Positions 17,772 through 26,818 are shown, counted from the first letter of the stretch. The stretch is DNA of 64,000 nt from Goodfellowiella coeruleoviolacea (GCF_024171785.1 NZ_JAMTCK010000005.1:215591-279590); one strand, 5' to 3'. Made by a program: numbers and translations. The notes: generated from the letters alone by a model not told the origin.

Positions 17772-18544
17772 CGGTGCCCGGCCCTGGGTGCCCCGCCGGT
17801 CCTGGGTGCTCCGCCGGTCCTGGGTGTCCCGCCGGCCATGGCCGCGTCCAGCTCGGCGGTGGACGCCAGGTAGCCGTGGCCGCGGATGGTGCGCACCACC
17901 TCGCCGGCACCCACCGCGTCCAGTTTGCGCCGCAGGTAGCCGACGTAGACCTCGACCGCGTTGCGGGTGGCCGCCTGCTCGTCGCCCCACACCGCGCGCA
18001 GCAGCTCGTCCTTGGTGACCACCGACCCCGCGCGCCCGGCCAGCGTGCTGAGCACGGCGAACTCCCTCGGGCTGAGCTGGATCGCGGTCTCGCCCCAGCT
18101 CACCTGGCGCCTGGCCCGGTCCACGGTCAGCTCGCCGAGCCGCAGCTGCTGGTCGGCGGCCAGGGTGGGGTTGCGCCGCAGCACCGCCCGCACCTGCGCG
18201 ACCAGCACCACGAACGAGAACGGCTTGACCAGGTAGCCGTCGGCGCCCAGGTCCAGCCCGTCGGCCTGGTCCACCTCGCCGTCCTTGGCCGAGACCATGA
18301 GCACGGGGGTGCGCACGCCCTCGGCCCGCAACCGCTCCAGCACCCGGTAGCCGGACAGCCCCGGCAGCATCACGTCCAGCAGCACGACGTCGAACGCACC
18401 GGTCAGGCCCAGGCGCAGCGCGCTGGGGCCGTCACCGGTGACCACGACGTCCATCCCCTCGGCGGTGAGCCCGCGCTGCAGTGCCCTGCGCACGCCGGTC
18501 TCGTCGTCCACAACCAGTACCCGTGGCCTCACGCCGCACAGCAT
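17768..18544 (-). CDS. Two-component response regulator, OmpR/PhoB family
   Basis: 258 aa: receiver domain with acidic pair DD13-14, phospho-acceptor Asp57 in LLDVMLPG and Lys107 in YLVKPF, followed by a winged-helix DNA-binding domain. A C-terminal tail of repeated GGxPRT units, encoded by three 18-bp repeats (17783-17836), extends beyond the normal domain end. ATG at 18544 is used; GTG at 18532 is an alternative start. Transcribed away from the LolA-like gene at 18704, which it may control. Confidence 0.92.
   Translation of the reverse strand: MLCGVRPRVLVVDDETGVRRALQRGLTAEGMDVVVTGDGPSALRLGLTGAFDVVLLDVMLPGLSGYRVLERLRAEGVRTPVLMVSAKDGEVDQADGLDLGADGYLVKPFSFVVLVAQVRAVLRRNPTLAADQQLRLGELTVDRARRQVSWGETAIQLSPREFAVLSTLAGRAGSVVTKDELLRAVWGDEQAATRNAVEVYVGYLRRKLDAVGAGEVVRTIRGHGYLASTAELDAAMAGGTPRTGGAPRTGGAPRAGHR
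17783..17836. repeat. 18-bp in-frame tandem repeat, three units
   Basis: Three 18-base units (17783, 17801, 17819) of CCTGGGTGCCCCGCCGGT type lie at the 3' end of the response regulator gene and encode its repetitive tail. Confidence 0.85.
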
Positions 18545-18703
18545 GACCCCAACCCCGGCACCGGGGTGGATCAGCTCTCAGCGGACTCTCAGCTCCGGCG
18601 TCAGCTGAGGGTCGTTCTCAGCGTGATCTCAGTTAGTGCCCGGCAGGGTCTTCGGTGTCGGCCAACATGGGGTTGGCTGACGGCGGTGAGGAGGGGACAC
18701 AAC

Positions 18704-19867
18704 ATGAGCAAGCGGACAACGGTGGCGTTCGCCACGGCTGGCGCGGTCGCCGGGGTGGTCGGGCTCGGCGTGTTGGCCATGCCCGCCGGCGCCGGGCCGA
18801 ACCCGACGCTTCCCGAGATCAGCGCGGAACAGCTGGTCGAGTCGGTGTTCAAGGCCAGCCCGGCGGCGCTGGGCGGAACCGTGCAGGTGGAGAACAACCT
18901 GGGGCTGCCGAGCGGCCTGCCCAACATGCCCGCAGCGCTGTCCGGGGACAGCCGCGGCCAGGTGTGGACCGACGGGCAGGGTCGGGTCCGGGTGTCGCTG
19001 CCCAGTTCCGGCGGTGAGCTGAGCTACGTCAACGACGGCAGCACCAGCTGGCTGTGGGACTCGGCCGACCGCAGCGTCCGCAAGAGCGACAACGGCGCGG
19101 CGCGTGCCAGGCACGACCTGCCCGAGCTGGCCGACGCCGAGCACCAGGCCGAGCTGGCCAACCCGGTGAGCGCGGCCAAGCAGGTGGTCAGCGCGGTGCA
19201 GGAGTACAGCACGGTGGCGGTGGACGGCACGGCCACGGTGGCTGGCCGGTCCGCCTACGAGGTGGTGCTCACGCCCAAGCCGACCGAGCGCACCCTGCTG
19301 CGCGAGGTGCGGGTGGCGGTCGACGCCGAGCTGCGGCTGCCGCTGCGGTTCTCGGTGCTGGCCAACGGCACCGACCAGCCGGTGCTGCAGGTCGGGTTCA
19401 GCGAGCTGACCGTGGGCCAGCAGGACCCGGGCCTGTTCCAGTTCAGCGTGCCGGCCGGGGCCACGGTCACCGAGGAGGGCGCCGAACAGGACCAGCAGGA
19501 CCAGCAGAAGCAGCAGGAGCAGCAGCGGCGGCACGAGCAGGCGCCGTTCCAGGCCTTCGGCTCGGGCTGGGACACCGTGCTCGCCGGCCGGATGCCCGCC
19601 GAGGCGCTCAGCGGCTCGCCGGACGCCCAGGACGCGGACGCCCAGGACGCGGACGGCCGGGATGCGGACGGCCGGGATGCGGACGCCCGGGGACAGAGCC
19701 CGGCCGCGCTGCTCAAGCAGGTCGGCAAGCAGGTCAGCGGCGAGTGGGGCCAGGGCGTGCTGGTGAGCACCGCGGTGGCCAACGCGCTGATCACCGACGA
19801 CGGCCGGGTGGCCGTGGGCGCGGTGCCCGAGCAGGTGCTCGTCGAGACGATCGGGCAGCTCAAGTGA
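18704..19867 (+). CDS. LolA/RseB-like exported protein with low-complexity inserts
   Basis: 387 aa with an N-terminal signal/anchor segment (residues 4-28, ending AGAG) and a fold resembling the outer-membrane lipoprotein carrier/RseB (DUF2092-like) proteins of actinobacteria: SLPSSGGELSYVNDGSTSWLWD is the characteristic antiparallel-sheet region, cited here as two parts around residues 104-125. A Gln-rich stretch (QQDQQDQQKQQEQQ) and four pentapeptide repeats (DAQDA/DGRDA) interrupt the C-terminal half. RBS GGAGGGG precedes ATG 18704. Its stop overlaps the ABC ATPase start (GTGA), tying it to the exporter; probably an envelope stress or lipid-binding factor. Confidence 0.8.
   Translation: MSKRTTVAFATAGAVAGVVGLGVLAMPAGAGPNPTLPEISAEQLVESVFKASPAALGGTVQVENNLGLPSGLPNMPAALSGDSRGQVWTDGQGRVRVSLPSSGGELSYVNDGSTSWLWDSADRSVRKSDNGAARARHDLPELADAEHQAELANPVSAAKQVVSAVQEYSTVAVDGTATVAGRSAYEVVLTPKPTERTLLREVRVAVDAELRLPLRFSVLANGTDQPVLQVGFSELTVGQQDPGLFQFSVPAGATVTEEGAEQDQQDQQKQQEQQRRHEQAPFQAFGSGWDTVLAGRMPAEALSGSPDAQDADAQDADGRDADGRDADARGQSPAALLKQVGKQVSGEWGQGVLVSTAVANALITDDGRVAVGAVPEQVLVETIGQLK
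19622..19690. repeat. 15-bp in-frame tandem repeat
   Basis: Four 15-base units (19622-19681) plus a partial fifth encode D-A-Q-D-A or D-G-R-D-A pentapeptides within the LolA-like gene. Confidence 0.85.
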
Positions 19868-20877
19868 CCACCGCGAGCACAGCACGCGTCGGGGTGGAGT
19901 CGGTTGCCGCCGGCTCCGCCCCGGCGTGGGCCGCCCGGACCACCGGGCTGCGCAAGGTCTACGGCTCGACCGTGGCCGTGGACCGGGTCGACCTGGCGGT
20001 GCCGCACGGCGCCGTGCTGGGCATGCTGGGGCCGAACGGGTCGGGCAAGACCACCACGATCCGGATGCTGCTCGGGCTGGTGACGCCCACCGAGGGTGCG
20101 GTCGAGCTGCTCGGCCAGCCGCTGCCCGGTGGTGCCGAGCGGGCCCTGCCGCACGTGGGCGCGCTGGTCGAGGGGCCGGGCTTCCACCCGTTCCTGTCCG
20201 GCCGGGAGAACCTGCGCCGCGCCGCCTCGGCCGAGCCGCTGCTGGCCACCGGCTCCATCAGGAGCGCGGTGCAGACGGCGCTGGACCGGGTCGGCCTGGC
20301 CGGTGCCGCCGACCGCCGCTACCGGGGCTACTCACTGGGCATGAAGCAGCGGCTGGGCCTGGCCGCCGCGCTGCTGGTGCCGCGCAAGCTGATCGTGCTG
20401 GACGAGCCGACCAACGGGTTGGACCCGGCGGGCACGCGGGAGATCCGGCAGGTGATCGCCGACCTGCACGCGGCCGGCACCACCGTGGTGGTGTCCTCGC
20501 ACCTGCTCGCCGAGGTCGAGGCGACCTGCACGCACGTGGCCGTGCTGCGCCGGGGCACGGTGGTGGCGCAGGGCGCGCTGGCCGACCTGTTGCAGGCGGG
20601 CACGCCGGCGCTGCTGGTGTCCACCCCGCAGGTGACCGAGGCGCTCAACGCGCTGCGCGCCGCCCGCGTCTCGGCCCGCCAGGTCGCCGACGGGGTCCGG
20701 GTGGAGCTGATCGGCACCACCGCGCCGGCCGTGCTCGCCACCCTGGTGCACGCCGGGGTCGAGGTGCACGAGGCGCGCCGGCACCGCGACGGCCTGGAGG
20801 ACGTGTTCGCCCGGCTGACCGAGTCGGAGACCACGGACAGGTCCACTGTGGACACTGTTGAGGAGGAGCAGCGATGA
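19864..20877 (+). CDS. ABC transporter ATP-binding protein
   Basis: 337 aa with Walker A GPNGSGKTT, a degenerate signature SLGMKQRLG, Walker B LIVLDEPTNGLDP and the H-loop SSHLL, typical of two-gene ABC-2 exporters (CcmA/BcrA-like). Residues 1-28 form an Ala-rich leader. It begins with GTG overlapping the LolA-like stop and its own stop overlaps the permease start (ATGA at 20874-20877). Substrate unknown; drug, lipid or peptide export is possible. Confidence 0.9.
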   Translation: MTTASTARVGVESVAAGSAPAWAARTTGLRKVYGSTVAVDRVDLAVPHGAVLGMLGPNGSGKTTTIRMLLGLVTPTEGAVELLGQPLPGGAERALPHVGALVEGPGFHPFLSGRENLRRAASAEPLLATGSIRSAVQTALDRVGLAGAADRRYRGYSLGMKQRLGLAAALLVPRKLIVLDEPTNGLDPAGTREIRQVIADLHAAGTTVVVSSHLLAEVEATCTHVAVLRRGTVVAQGALADLLQAGTPALLVSTPQVTEALNALRAARVSARQVADGVRVELIGTTAPAVLATLVHAGVEVHEARRHRDGLEDVFARLTESETTDRSTVDTVEEEQR

Positions 20878-21815
20878 CCGCCCCCACGGCCGCGAACACG
20901 GCCACCGACGTGAGTGCGGGCCCGGGCGCGGGGGTGGCGGACGCCACCGGTGCCGTGGTCGACGGGCGGCTGCGCGCGCCGCTGGGCCGGCTGCTCGGCT
21001 CGGAGCTGCGCTGGATGCTGCGCCGGCCCCGCACGCTGATCGCGCTCGGGCTGCTGGCCCTGGTGCCGGTGGTGATGGGCCTGGCCATGTCGCTGGCGCT
21101 CGGGGTCGGCATCGGCAGCGGGGACGGCGGGCCCGGCCCGGGCAACGCGCTGATCGGGCTGTTGTCCGGCAACGGGCTGGTGCTGCCGGTCTTCGTGCTG
21201 ACGATGGCCCTCAACCTGCTGCTGCCGCTGGTCTCGTCGATGTGGGCGGCGGACGCGCTGGCCGGTGAGGCGAGCGTGGGCACGCTGCGCGGGCTGCTGC
21301 TGGCGCCGGTCGGCCGGGTGCGGCTGCTGGCGGTGAAGGCGTTCGGCGTCGCCACCGTGATCCTGTTCGCGGTGCTGCTGATGACGCTGGTCGCGGTCGT
21401 GTCCGGGATGGTGTTTCTCGGCGGCACCAGCCTGCTCACCCTGTCCGGCACCACCCTGCCGCTGGGGTCGGCGCTGGGCCGGCTCGCGCTGGCCGCGGCC
21501 TGGGTGACCGTGCAGCTGTGGGCGGTGGCCGCGGTGGCGCTGGCCATCTCGGCGTGCACCGACCACCCGCTGGTGGTGATGGCCGCGACCATGGCCGGCC
21601 TGATCACGTTCGCCGTGGTGTCCTCGCTGTCCTCGCTGCCCGCCCTGGAGTGGGTGCAGCCGTACCTGCTGTCCACCGGGTGGGAGTCGGTCGTGGACGT
21701 GATGCGCGACCCGCTGGTCACCGACGGGTTGCTGACCAGCACCCTGAAGGCCGGCTGCTACCTGGTGATCGGCCTGTCCCTGGCGCTGCTGCGGGTCACC
21801 ACCCGCGACAACTGA
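20874..21815 (+). CDS. ABC-2 type transporter permease
   Basis: 313 aa with about six membrane helices starting near residue 58 (TLIALGLLALVPVVMG) after a 40-residue Ala/Gly-rich N-terminus. Architecture and size match ABC-2 permeases that pair with a CcmA-like ATPase. Translationally coupled to that ATPase. A short hairpin GGGCT/AGCCC at 21830-21843 just past the stop may end the transcript. Confidence 0.88.
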   Translation: MTAPTAANTATDVSAGPGAGVADATGAVVDGRLRAPLGRLLGSELRWMLRRPRTLIALGLLALVPVVMGLAMSLALGVGIGSGDGGPGPGNALIGLLSGNGLVLPVFVLTMALNLLLPLVSSMWAADALAGEASVGTLRGLLLAPVGRVRLLAVKAFGVATVILFAVLLMTLVAVVSGMVFLGGTSLLTLSGTTLPLGSALGRLALAAAWVTVQLWAVAAVALAISACTDHPLVVMAATMAGLITFAVVSSLSSLPALEWVQPYLLSTGWESVVDVMRDPLVTDGLLTSTLKAGCYLVIGLSLALLRVTTRDN

Positions 21816-21920
21816 CCACGGGCTGACCAGCCCCGCTCCGGCCGGCCAGGGCAGCGCGCTCAGGGGGTGCGCACCGCCCTGGCCAATCCCACCCGTTCGA
21901 GTGATCCCCCTTACCCCATT

Positions 21921-22006
21921 CCCGCGAGTCGGGCGTTCGCGCAGCGCGTGTTGCACGTTCACGCAGGCCCATGTGGGCGATCCACCACCCACACGACGGT
22001 CCCCCA
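21921..22006. repeat. Dispersed 86-bp repeat, copy 2
   Basis: Starts CCCGCGAGTCGGGCG and ends CGACGGTCCCCCA. It differs from the copy at 23380-23465 at about eight of 86 positions and has the same orientation. It lies 83 bp upstream of the membrane protein gene start at 22089. Internal complementarity includes CGCGA with TCGCG. Confidence 0.85.
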
Positions 22007-22088
22007 ACCAGGGATGTCGTCACAGGCGCCACCCGTGTGTCCGATTCGCGCGGCGTCCCCACGGCACGCGCAGCACCTGGAGGTCACC

Positions 22089-23363
22089 GTGGCGTTTCCC
22101 GCGAACCCGCGGACACCCGCCGCCCCTCGGCAGCCCACCCCTCGACAGTCCGTCACCACACCGGCCGCCACCGCCCCGGCCGCCACCACACCAGCCGCCA
22201 TCGCACCGCACGCCACCGCGGCCCGCCCCCGGTGGTGGCGGTACTGGCCCGGCTGGGCGCCACCCGCCGCCGCGGCCTGGGGTGTGCTGCACGCGGCCCT
22301 CCAGCTCGGCTGGGTGGCGACGGGCACCACCGTGCCGTGGACCGCGCACACGCCCTACCCGCCGGCCGTTCAACTGCTCCTCGCCGGTCTGGCCGTGCTG
22401 GCCGCGACCGCGGCGCTGGCCAGCACCCGGCAGTGGGGCCGGCCGGGCCGCACGGCGGTGGCCTCGGTGCTGGTCGTCGCGCTCCCGGTGTTCGGATCGG
22501 GCATGGTCGGCCTGCCGGTGCACCTCGTCCCGCTGGCCACCGGCGCCGGTCTGGAGAGCGCCACCGGACTGGCCCAGGTGCTCTCGCACACGGTCGGCAC
22601 CGGGCTGCTGGCCCTGGTGGCCGTGGCCCACCGACGGCGGCTGCGCGGCAGGTGCCCGCGCTGCGGGCTGGCGCACCCGGACGGCACCGGCACCGGCCCG
22701 CTCGTGCACCCGGCCGCCGCCACCGCGCCGGCCCGCACCCGGGTGGCCGTCTACCTGCTCATGTGCGGACTGCTGCCGTGGGCGGGCGTCAAGACGGTCT
22801 GGACGCTGGGCGGCGACGCACTGGGCGTCACCGCCGAGGCGTGGCACGCGGCCAACGCGGACGCGGCGGGCCTGGGGCGGGCGCTCGCCTCGGTGGGGAT
22901 CGACGTGACCGTGCTGGCCGCGCTGCTCGTGGTCGTCCTGCTGCTGGGCCTGACGCACCGGTGGGGCCAGGTGTTCCCCCGCTGGACCCTCGTGCTGGCC
23001 GGCCGGCGGGTGCCCCGGCTGCTGCCGTTGCTGCCGGCCTGGCTGACCGCGGTGGGGCTGTCCGCGTACGGGGCCTTCCTGGTGGTCCTCGCGCCGCTCA
23101 GCGCCGTGGGCGTGCTGCCCCGCCTGCCCCCCGCGGCGCCGTTCACCACCGCCTCGGGCATGACCTGGATGGTGGAGTTCGGCGGGCTGGCGTTCGCCGG
23201 CCTGGGGTTCGGGCTGGTCGTGGCCGCCCGCTCCTACGCCGTCCGCACCCGCCCCCGCTGCGCCACCACCACCGCGCCCGCCACCACCGCGCCTGCCCCC
23301 ACCGCGCCTGCCCCCACGGCACCGGGCGCACCGAACCAGGGCGGATCGTCCCCTATCGGGTGA
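22089..23363 (+). CDS. Multi-pass membrane protein with a CxxC loop
   Basis: 424 aa with about eight predicted membrane helices and Ala/Thr/Pro-rich ends. The GTG at 22089 follows GGAGG closely, which decides the start. Between helices 4 and 5 is a CPRCG motif (near residue 195) that could bind zinc or a thiol partner. I do not recognise the family. The gene is bracketed on both sides by direct copies of the 86-bp repeat. Confidence 0.75.
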   Translation: MAFPANPRTPAAPRQPTPRQSVTTPAATAPAATTPAAIAPHATAARPRWWRYWPGWAPPAAAAWGVLHAALQLGWVATGTTVPWTAHTPYPPAVQLLLAGLAVLAATAALASTRQWGRPGRTAVASVLVVALPVFGSGMVGLPVHLVPLATGAGLESATGLAQVLSHTVGTGLLALVAVAHRRRLRGRCPRCGLAHPDGTGTGPLVHPAAATAPARTRVAVYLLMCGLLPWAGVKTVWTLGGDALGVTAEAWHAANADAAGLGRALASVGIDVTVLAALLVVVLLLGLTHRWGQVFPRWTLVLAGRRVPRLLPLLPAWLTAVGLSAYGAFLVVLAPLSAVGVLPRLPPAAPFTTASGMTWMVEFGGLAFAGLGFGLVVAARSYAVRTRPRCATTTAPATTAPAPTAPAPTAPGAPNQGGSSPIG

Positions 23364-23379
23364 ACACCCGTACTCCTTT

Positions 23380-23465
23380 CCCGCGAGTCGGGGGTTCGCG
23401 CAGCGCGTGTTGCACGTTCACGCAGGCCCGTGTGAGTGACTCGCCACCCACGCGACGGTCCCCCA
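23380..23465. repeat. Dispersed 86-bp repeat, copy 3
   Basis: Starts CCCGCGAGTCGGGGG and ends CGACGGTCCCCCA, 17 bp after the membrane protein stop codon and just beyond the 3' end of the NADAR gene. Same orientation as copy 2. Confidence 0.85.
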
Positions 23466-23481
23466 CACGTGCAGAACCCGC

Positions 23482-24054
23482 TCAGTCCACCCGGCCGGCC
23501 CGCAACCGGTCGCGCACCTCCATCAGGGCGAAGCCGAGCAGGTTCTGGCCCTGCCACGCCTCGGGCTCACCGGCCCGCTCGTCACCGGCGGCCAGGCCGA
23601 TGCCCCAGATCCGGTCCAGCGGTGACGCCTCCACCAGCACCCGGTCGCCGGTGCCGAGCAGGAACGCGCGCAGCTCGGCGTGCTGGCCGAACTTGGCCAG
23701 GTTGCCGGCGACCACGATCTCGAACCGCCGGTCCACCCACCGCTGCTCGACGAACCCGCGCACCTGCCGGCCCAGTGCCTTGGCCTCGCCCGGGTGCGCG
23801 GCCCGGCGGATGCGCGCCGCCGTCTCGGTGTCGCCGAACAGCTCGGCCTTGGCCGCCATCATGTGGTGCTCGGCCGACGGGTAGGTGTGGCCGCCCACGG
23901 TGAACTCCGCCGGCCACCACTGGCTCAGGCAGCTCGCGCCCACGTCCCGCCCTGGCTGGTGCCCCCAGAAGAACACGTACTTCGGCCGCACCCCGGCCCG
24001 GATCACCGCCAGCAGGTCGGCGACCGCGCGCACCTCGCCCACCGCGCTCGTCAT
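23482..24054 (-). CDS. NADAR family protein (YbiA-like N-glycosidase)
   Basis: 190 aa. Family motifs are present in order: FFWGH, a Cys-Leu-Ser-QWWPAEF segment, YPSAEHHMMAAKA, a basic EAKALGRQVRGF region, and the C-terminal GQNLLGFALMEVR. Characterised members (YbiA) hydrolyse the N-glycosidic bond of early riboflavin intermediates, removing toxic 5-amino-6-ribosylamino-uracil; others remove ADP-ribose from nucleic acid. It lies 63 bp beyond thiQ in the same direction and could be read from the thiamine operon. Confidence 0.9.
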   Translation of the reverse strand: MTSAVGEVRAVADLLAVIRAGVRPKYVFFWGHQPGRDVGASCLSQWWPAEFTVGGHTYPSAEHHMMAAKAELFGDTETAARIRRAAHPGEAKALGRQVRGFVEQRWVDRRFEIVVAGNLAKFGQHAELRAFLLGTGDRVLVEASPLDRIWGIGLAAGDERAGEPEAWQGQNLLGFALMEVRDRLRAGRVD

Positions 24055-24076
24055 GCCCCTGTTCTAGCAACCGACG

Positions 24077-24120
24077 CCGCGATCGGCAGCTGGATTACCC
24101 CGCGATCGGCGGCTGGTTCA
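24077..24120. repeat. 22-bp imperfect direct repeat
   Basis: Two adjacent 22-base units of CCGCGATCGGCRGCTGG followed by ATTA or TTCA fill the gap between thiQ and the NADAR gene; the second unit includes the thiQ stop codon. Function unknown. Confidence 0.6.
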
Positions 24121-25155
24121 CGCCGGCAGCACGGCCACCCCGTCCGCGTCCAGGACCAGCCGCACCCGCTGGCCGGGCGCTGGCGCGTCCACCACCGGCG
24201 CCACCGCGTCCACAGTGGACGGAACGGAAGGGGCGTCCACATCGGACAGCCGCACCAGCAGGCGGACGTGGTCGCGCCGGTGCACCCGCTGCACCACCTC
24301 ACCGCGCACCGGACCGGCCTCGGCCAGCCGCAGCGCCGTGGCGCGCAATCCCAGCCGCACCGGCCCGTCCGGCACACCAGCACCGACCTCCACCGCACCG
24401 AGCGCGCTGTCGGCCACGCCGGCACGCACCCGCGCGGGCAGCAGCGCGGCGCAGCCCAGGAACGCGGCCACGTCCGCGTCGGCCGGCCGGCGCCACACCC
24501 GCTCGGGCGGACCCACCTGGCGGATCCGGCCGCGCTGCATCACCGCGACCCGGTCGGCCAGGGTGAACGCCTCGTCGTGGTCGTGCGTCACCACCAGCGC
24601 CGTGGTGCTGGTCTCACGCAGCAGCCGGGCCAGGTCGACGGCCAGCTGCTCACGCAGTGCCCGGTCCAAAGCGGACAGTGGCTCGTCCAGCAGCAGCAGC
24701 CGTGGCCGCGGCGCCAACGCCCTGGCCAGCGCCACCCGCTGCTGCTCACCGCCGGACAGCTCGGTGACCCGCCGCCGCTCGTAGCCGGCCAGGCCCACCA
24801 GCTCCAGCAGCTCACCCACCCGCCGGGCCCGGTCCGCGGCCGGCTCGCGCCGCATCCGCAGTCCGAACGCGACATTGCCGGCCACGTCCCGGTGCGGGAA
24901 CAGCTGCCCGTCCTGGAACACCAGCCCGAAGCCGCGCCGGTGCACCGGCACCCCGGCCAGGTCGACACCGTCCCAGTCGACCCGGCCCCCGGCCGGCCGC
25001 TCCAGCCCGGCCACCGCGCGCAGCAGCGTGGACTTGCCGCACCCGGACGGGCCGAGCAGCGCCACCACCTCGCCGTCGGTCACCGACAGGTCCACTTCGG
25101 ACACCGCGGTCACCGACCCGTACCGCACGCTCACGCCACGCAGTTCCAACGACAT
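24118..25155 (-). CDS. thiQ: Thiamine ABC transporter ATP-binding protein
   Basis: 345 aa with Walker A GPSGCGKST, Q-loop VFQDGQLFPH, signature LSGGEQQR and Walker B LLLLDEPLSALD, followed by a C-terminal TOBE-like domain. Powers thiamine/TPP uptake with the permease encoded four bases upstream. Assignment as thiQ rests on operon position with thiB and thiP and the TPP riboswitch ahead of the operon. Confidence 0.9.
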   Translation of the reverse strand: MSLELRGVSVRYGSVTAVSEVDLSVTDGEVVALLGPSGCGKSTLLRAVAGLERPAGGRVDWDGVDLAGVPVHRRGFGLVFQDGQLFPHRDVAGNVAFGLRMRREPAADRARRVGELLELVGLAGYERRRVTELSGGEQQRVALARALAPRPRLLLLDEPLSALDRALREQLAVDLARLLRETSTTALVVTHDHDEAFTLADRVAVMQRGRIRQVGPPERVWRRPADADVAAFLGCAALLPARVRAGVADSALGAVEVGAGVPDGPVRLGLRATALRLAEAGPVRGEVVQRVHRRDHVRLLVRLSDVDAPSVPSTVDAVAPVVDAPAPGQRVRLVLDADGVAVLPA

Positions 25156-25159
25156 CGGC

Positions 25160-26818
25160 TCAGAACTCCCCCACCGCGCCGGCGCCGCGTGGCACCCGCA
25201 ACCGCTCGACCAACACCACCGCGGCCGCGGTCACCAGCATCAGCAGGGTGCACGCGGCATAGGCCATCTGGCTGTTCAGCTCACCGGGTCGACTGATCAG
25301 CCGACCGATCGCCACCGGGAGGGTGGGCGCGTCCGGGCGCGCCAGGAAGCTGGTCGCGCCGAACTCGCCCAGCGCCACCACGTAGCCGAACCCGGCGGCG
25401 GCCAGCAGGGTGCGGCCGGCCATGGGCAGGTCCACCTCCCGCCACACCCGCCACGGGCCGGCGCCCAGGGTGGCCGCGGCCTGGCGCAGCCGCACGTCCA
25501 CGGCGCGCAGCACCGGCAGCACCATCCGCACCACCAGCGGTGTGATCACCAGCGCCTGGGCCAGCGGCACCAGCACCGGTGAGGTGCGCAGGTCACCGGG
25601 CAGCGCGTCCATGGTCACCAGGTAGCCGAAACCCACGGTCACCGCGGAGATGCCCAGCGGCAGCATCAGCACGGTGTCCATGGCGTCGGCCAGGCCGGCC
25701 CTGGCCCGCGAGCGGCCCAGCGTCACCAGCACCACGGCCGACCACACGCCCAGCACCAGCGCCAGCGCGGTGGCGTCGGTGGCGGCGCGCAGCGAGTTCA
25801 CCGCGGCGTCCACACCGGACACCGCGAGGGTGTTCTGGTGGCCGCGGCCGGCCAGCGCGCGGTAGCCGGCCAGGGTCCAGCCGTGCGCGCCGGACAGTGA
25901 GCGCACCACCAGCCCGGCCACCGGCACCAGCAGCGCGACCACCACCGCGAACGCCGCCGCCACCACCGTCCACTCGGCACCGACCGGCCGCCGCGCGGTC
26001 TCCGTCCGGCCGCGCAGCCGCAGCGCGGTCTCCCGCCGCCGCCGGGCCAGCACGCCCACCCCGAGCGCGGCCAGCACCGCCGCGAACTGCAGCAGGGACA
26101 GGGCGGCCGCGCCGGACAGGTCGAACAGCTCCACGGTGCGCAGGTAGATCTCGGTCTCCAGGGTGCGGTAGCGGGCACCGCCGAGCATCAGCACCACCCC
26201 GAAACTGGTGGCGCAGAACAGGAACACCACGGCCGCGGCCGACCCGATCGCCGGGGCCAGCGCGGGCAGCACCACCGAGGTGAACGCCCGCCAGCGGGTG
26301 GCGCCCAGCGCGCGGGCCGCGTCCTCGGCGCGCCGGTCGGTGTGCGCCCACAGCCCGCCCACGGTCCTGGCCACCACGGCCACGTTGAAGAACGCGTTGG
26401 CCAGCACGATGCCCAGCACGCCGCCGTCCGGCCACAGCGCGCGGAACGCCAGCCCCACCACCACGGTGGGCAGCACGAACGGCACCATCACCAGCACCCG
26501 CACCAGCCCGACCCCGGGCACGGCGCAGCGGGCCAGCAGGAACGCCACGGGCAGCCCGGCGAGCAGCGCCACCAGCGTGGCCGCGGCGGCCTGGCCGACG
26601 GTGAACGCCACCAGCCGCCAGGTCTGGCCGGCGCCCAGCGCGGTGAGCACGCCGCCGTCGCGCACGCCCAGCCCGAGGATGGCCAGCACCGGCCAGGCGA
26701 AGAACACCCCGAGGAAGGCCAGCGGCGGCAGCGCGGCCAGCGCCAGCCACCAGCCGCCGCGCCGGGTCGTCCCCGCGCGCCCGGCGCGCCCGGTCAGCCC
26801 TGCATCAGGGTGCGCCAC
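25160..26818 (-). CDS. thiP: Thiamine ABC transporter permease
   Basis: About 552 aa with twelve predicted helices and two BPD-type permease halves, each with an EAA loop (EDAARALGATRWRAF and RLRQAAATLGAGPWRVW). This duplicated arrangement is the ThiP form. The GTG at 26818 is my best start, overlapping thiB by 25 bases; a further in-frame extension runs through thiB in the wrong frame and is not credible. Residues 1-20 are Gly/Arg-rich before the first helix. Confidence 0.88.
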   Translation of the reverse strand: MAHPDAGLTGRAGRAGTTRRGGWWLALAALPPLAFLGVFFAWPVLAILGLGVRDGGVLTALGAGQTWRLVAFTVGQAAAATLVALLAGLPVAFLLARCAVPGVGLVRVLVMVPFVLPTVVVGLAFRALWPDGGVLGIVLANAFFNVAVVARTVGGLWAHTDRRAEDAARALGATRWRAFTSVVLPALAPAIGSAAAVVFLFCATSFGVVLMLGGARYRTLETEIYLRTVELFDLSGAAALSLLQFAAVLAALGVGVLARRRRETALRLRGRTETARRPVGAEWTVVAAAFAVVVALLVPVAGLVVRSLSGAHGWTLAGYRALAGRGHQNTLAVSGVDAAVNSLRAATDATALALVLGVWSAVVLVTLGRSRARAGLADAMDTVLMLPLGISAVTVGFGYLVTMDALPGDLRTSPVLVPLAQALVITPLVVRMVLPVLRAVDVRLRQAAATLGAGPWRVWREVDLPMAGRTLLAAAGFGYVVALGEFGATSFLARPDAPTLPVAIGRLISRPGELNSQMAYAACTLLMLVTAAAVVLVERLRVPRGAGAVGEF

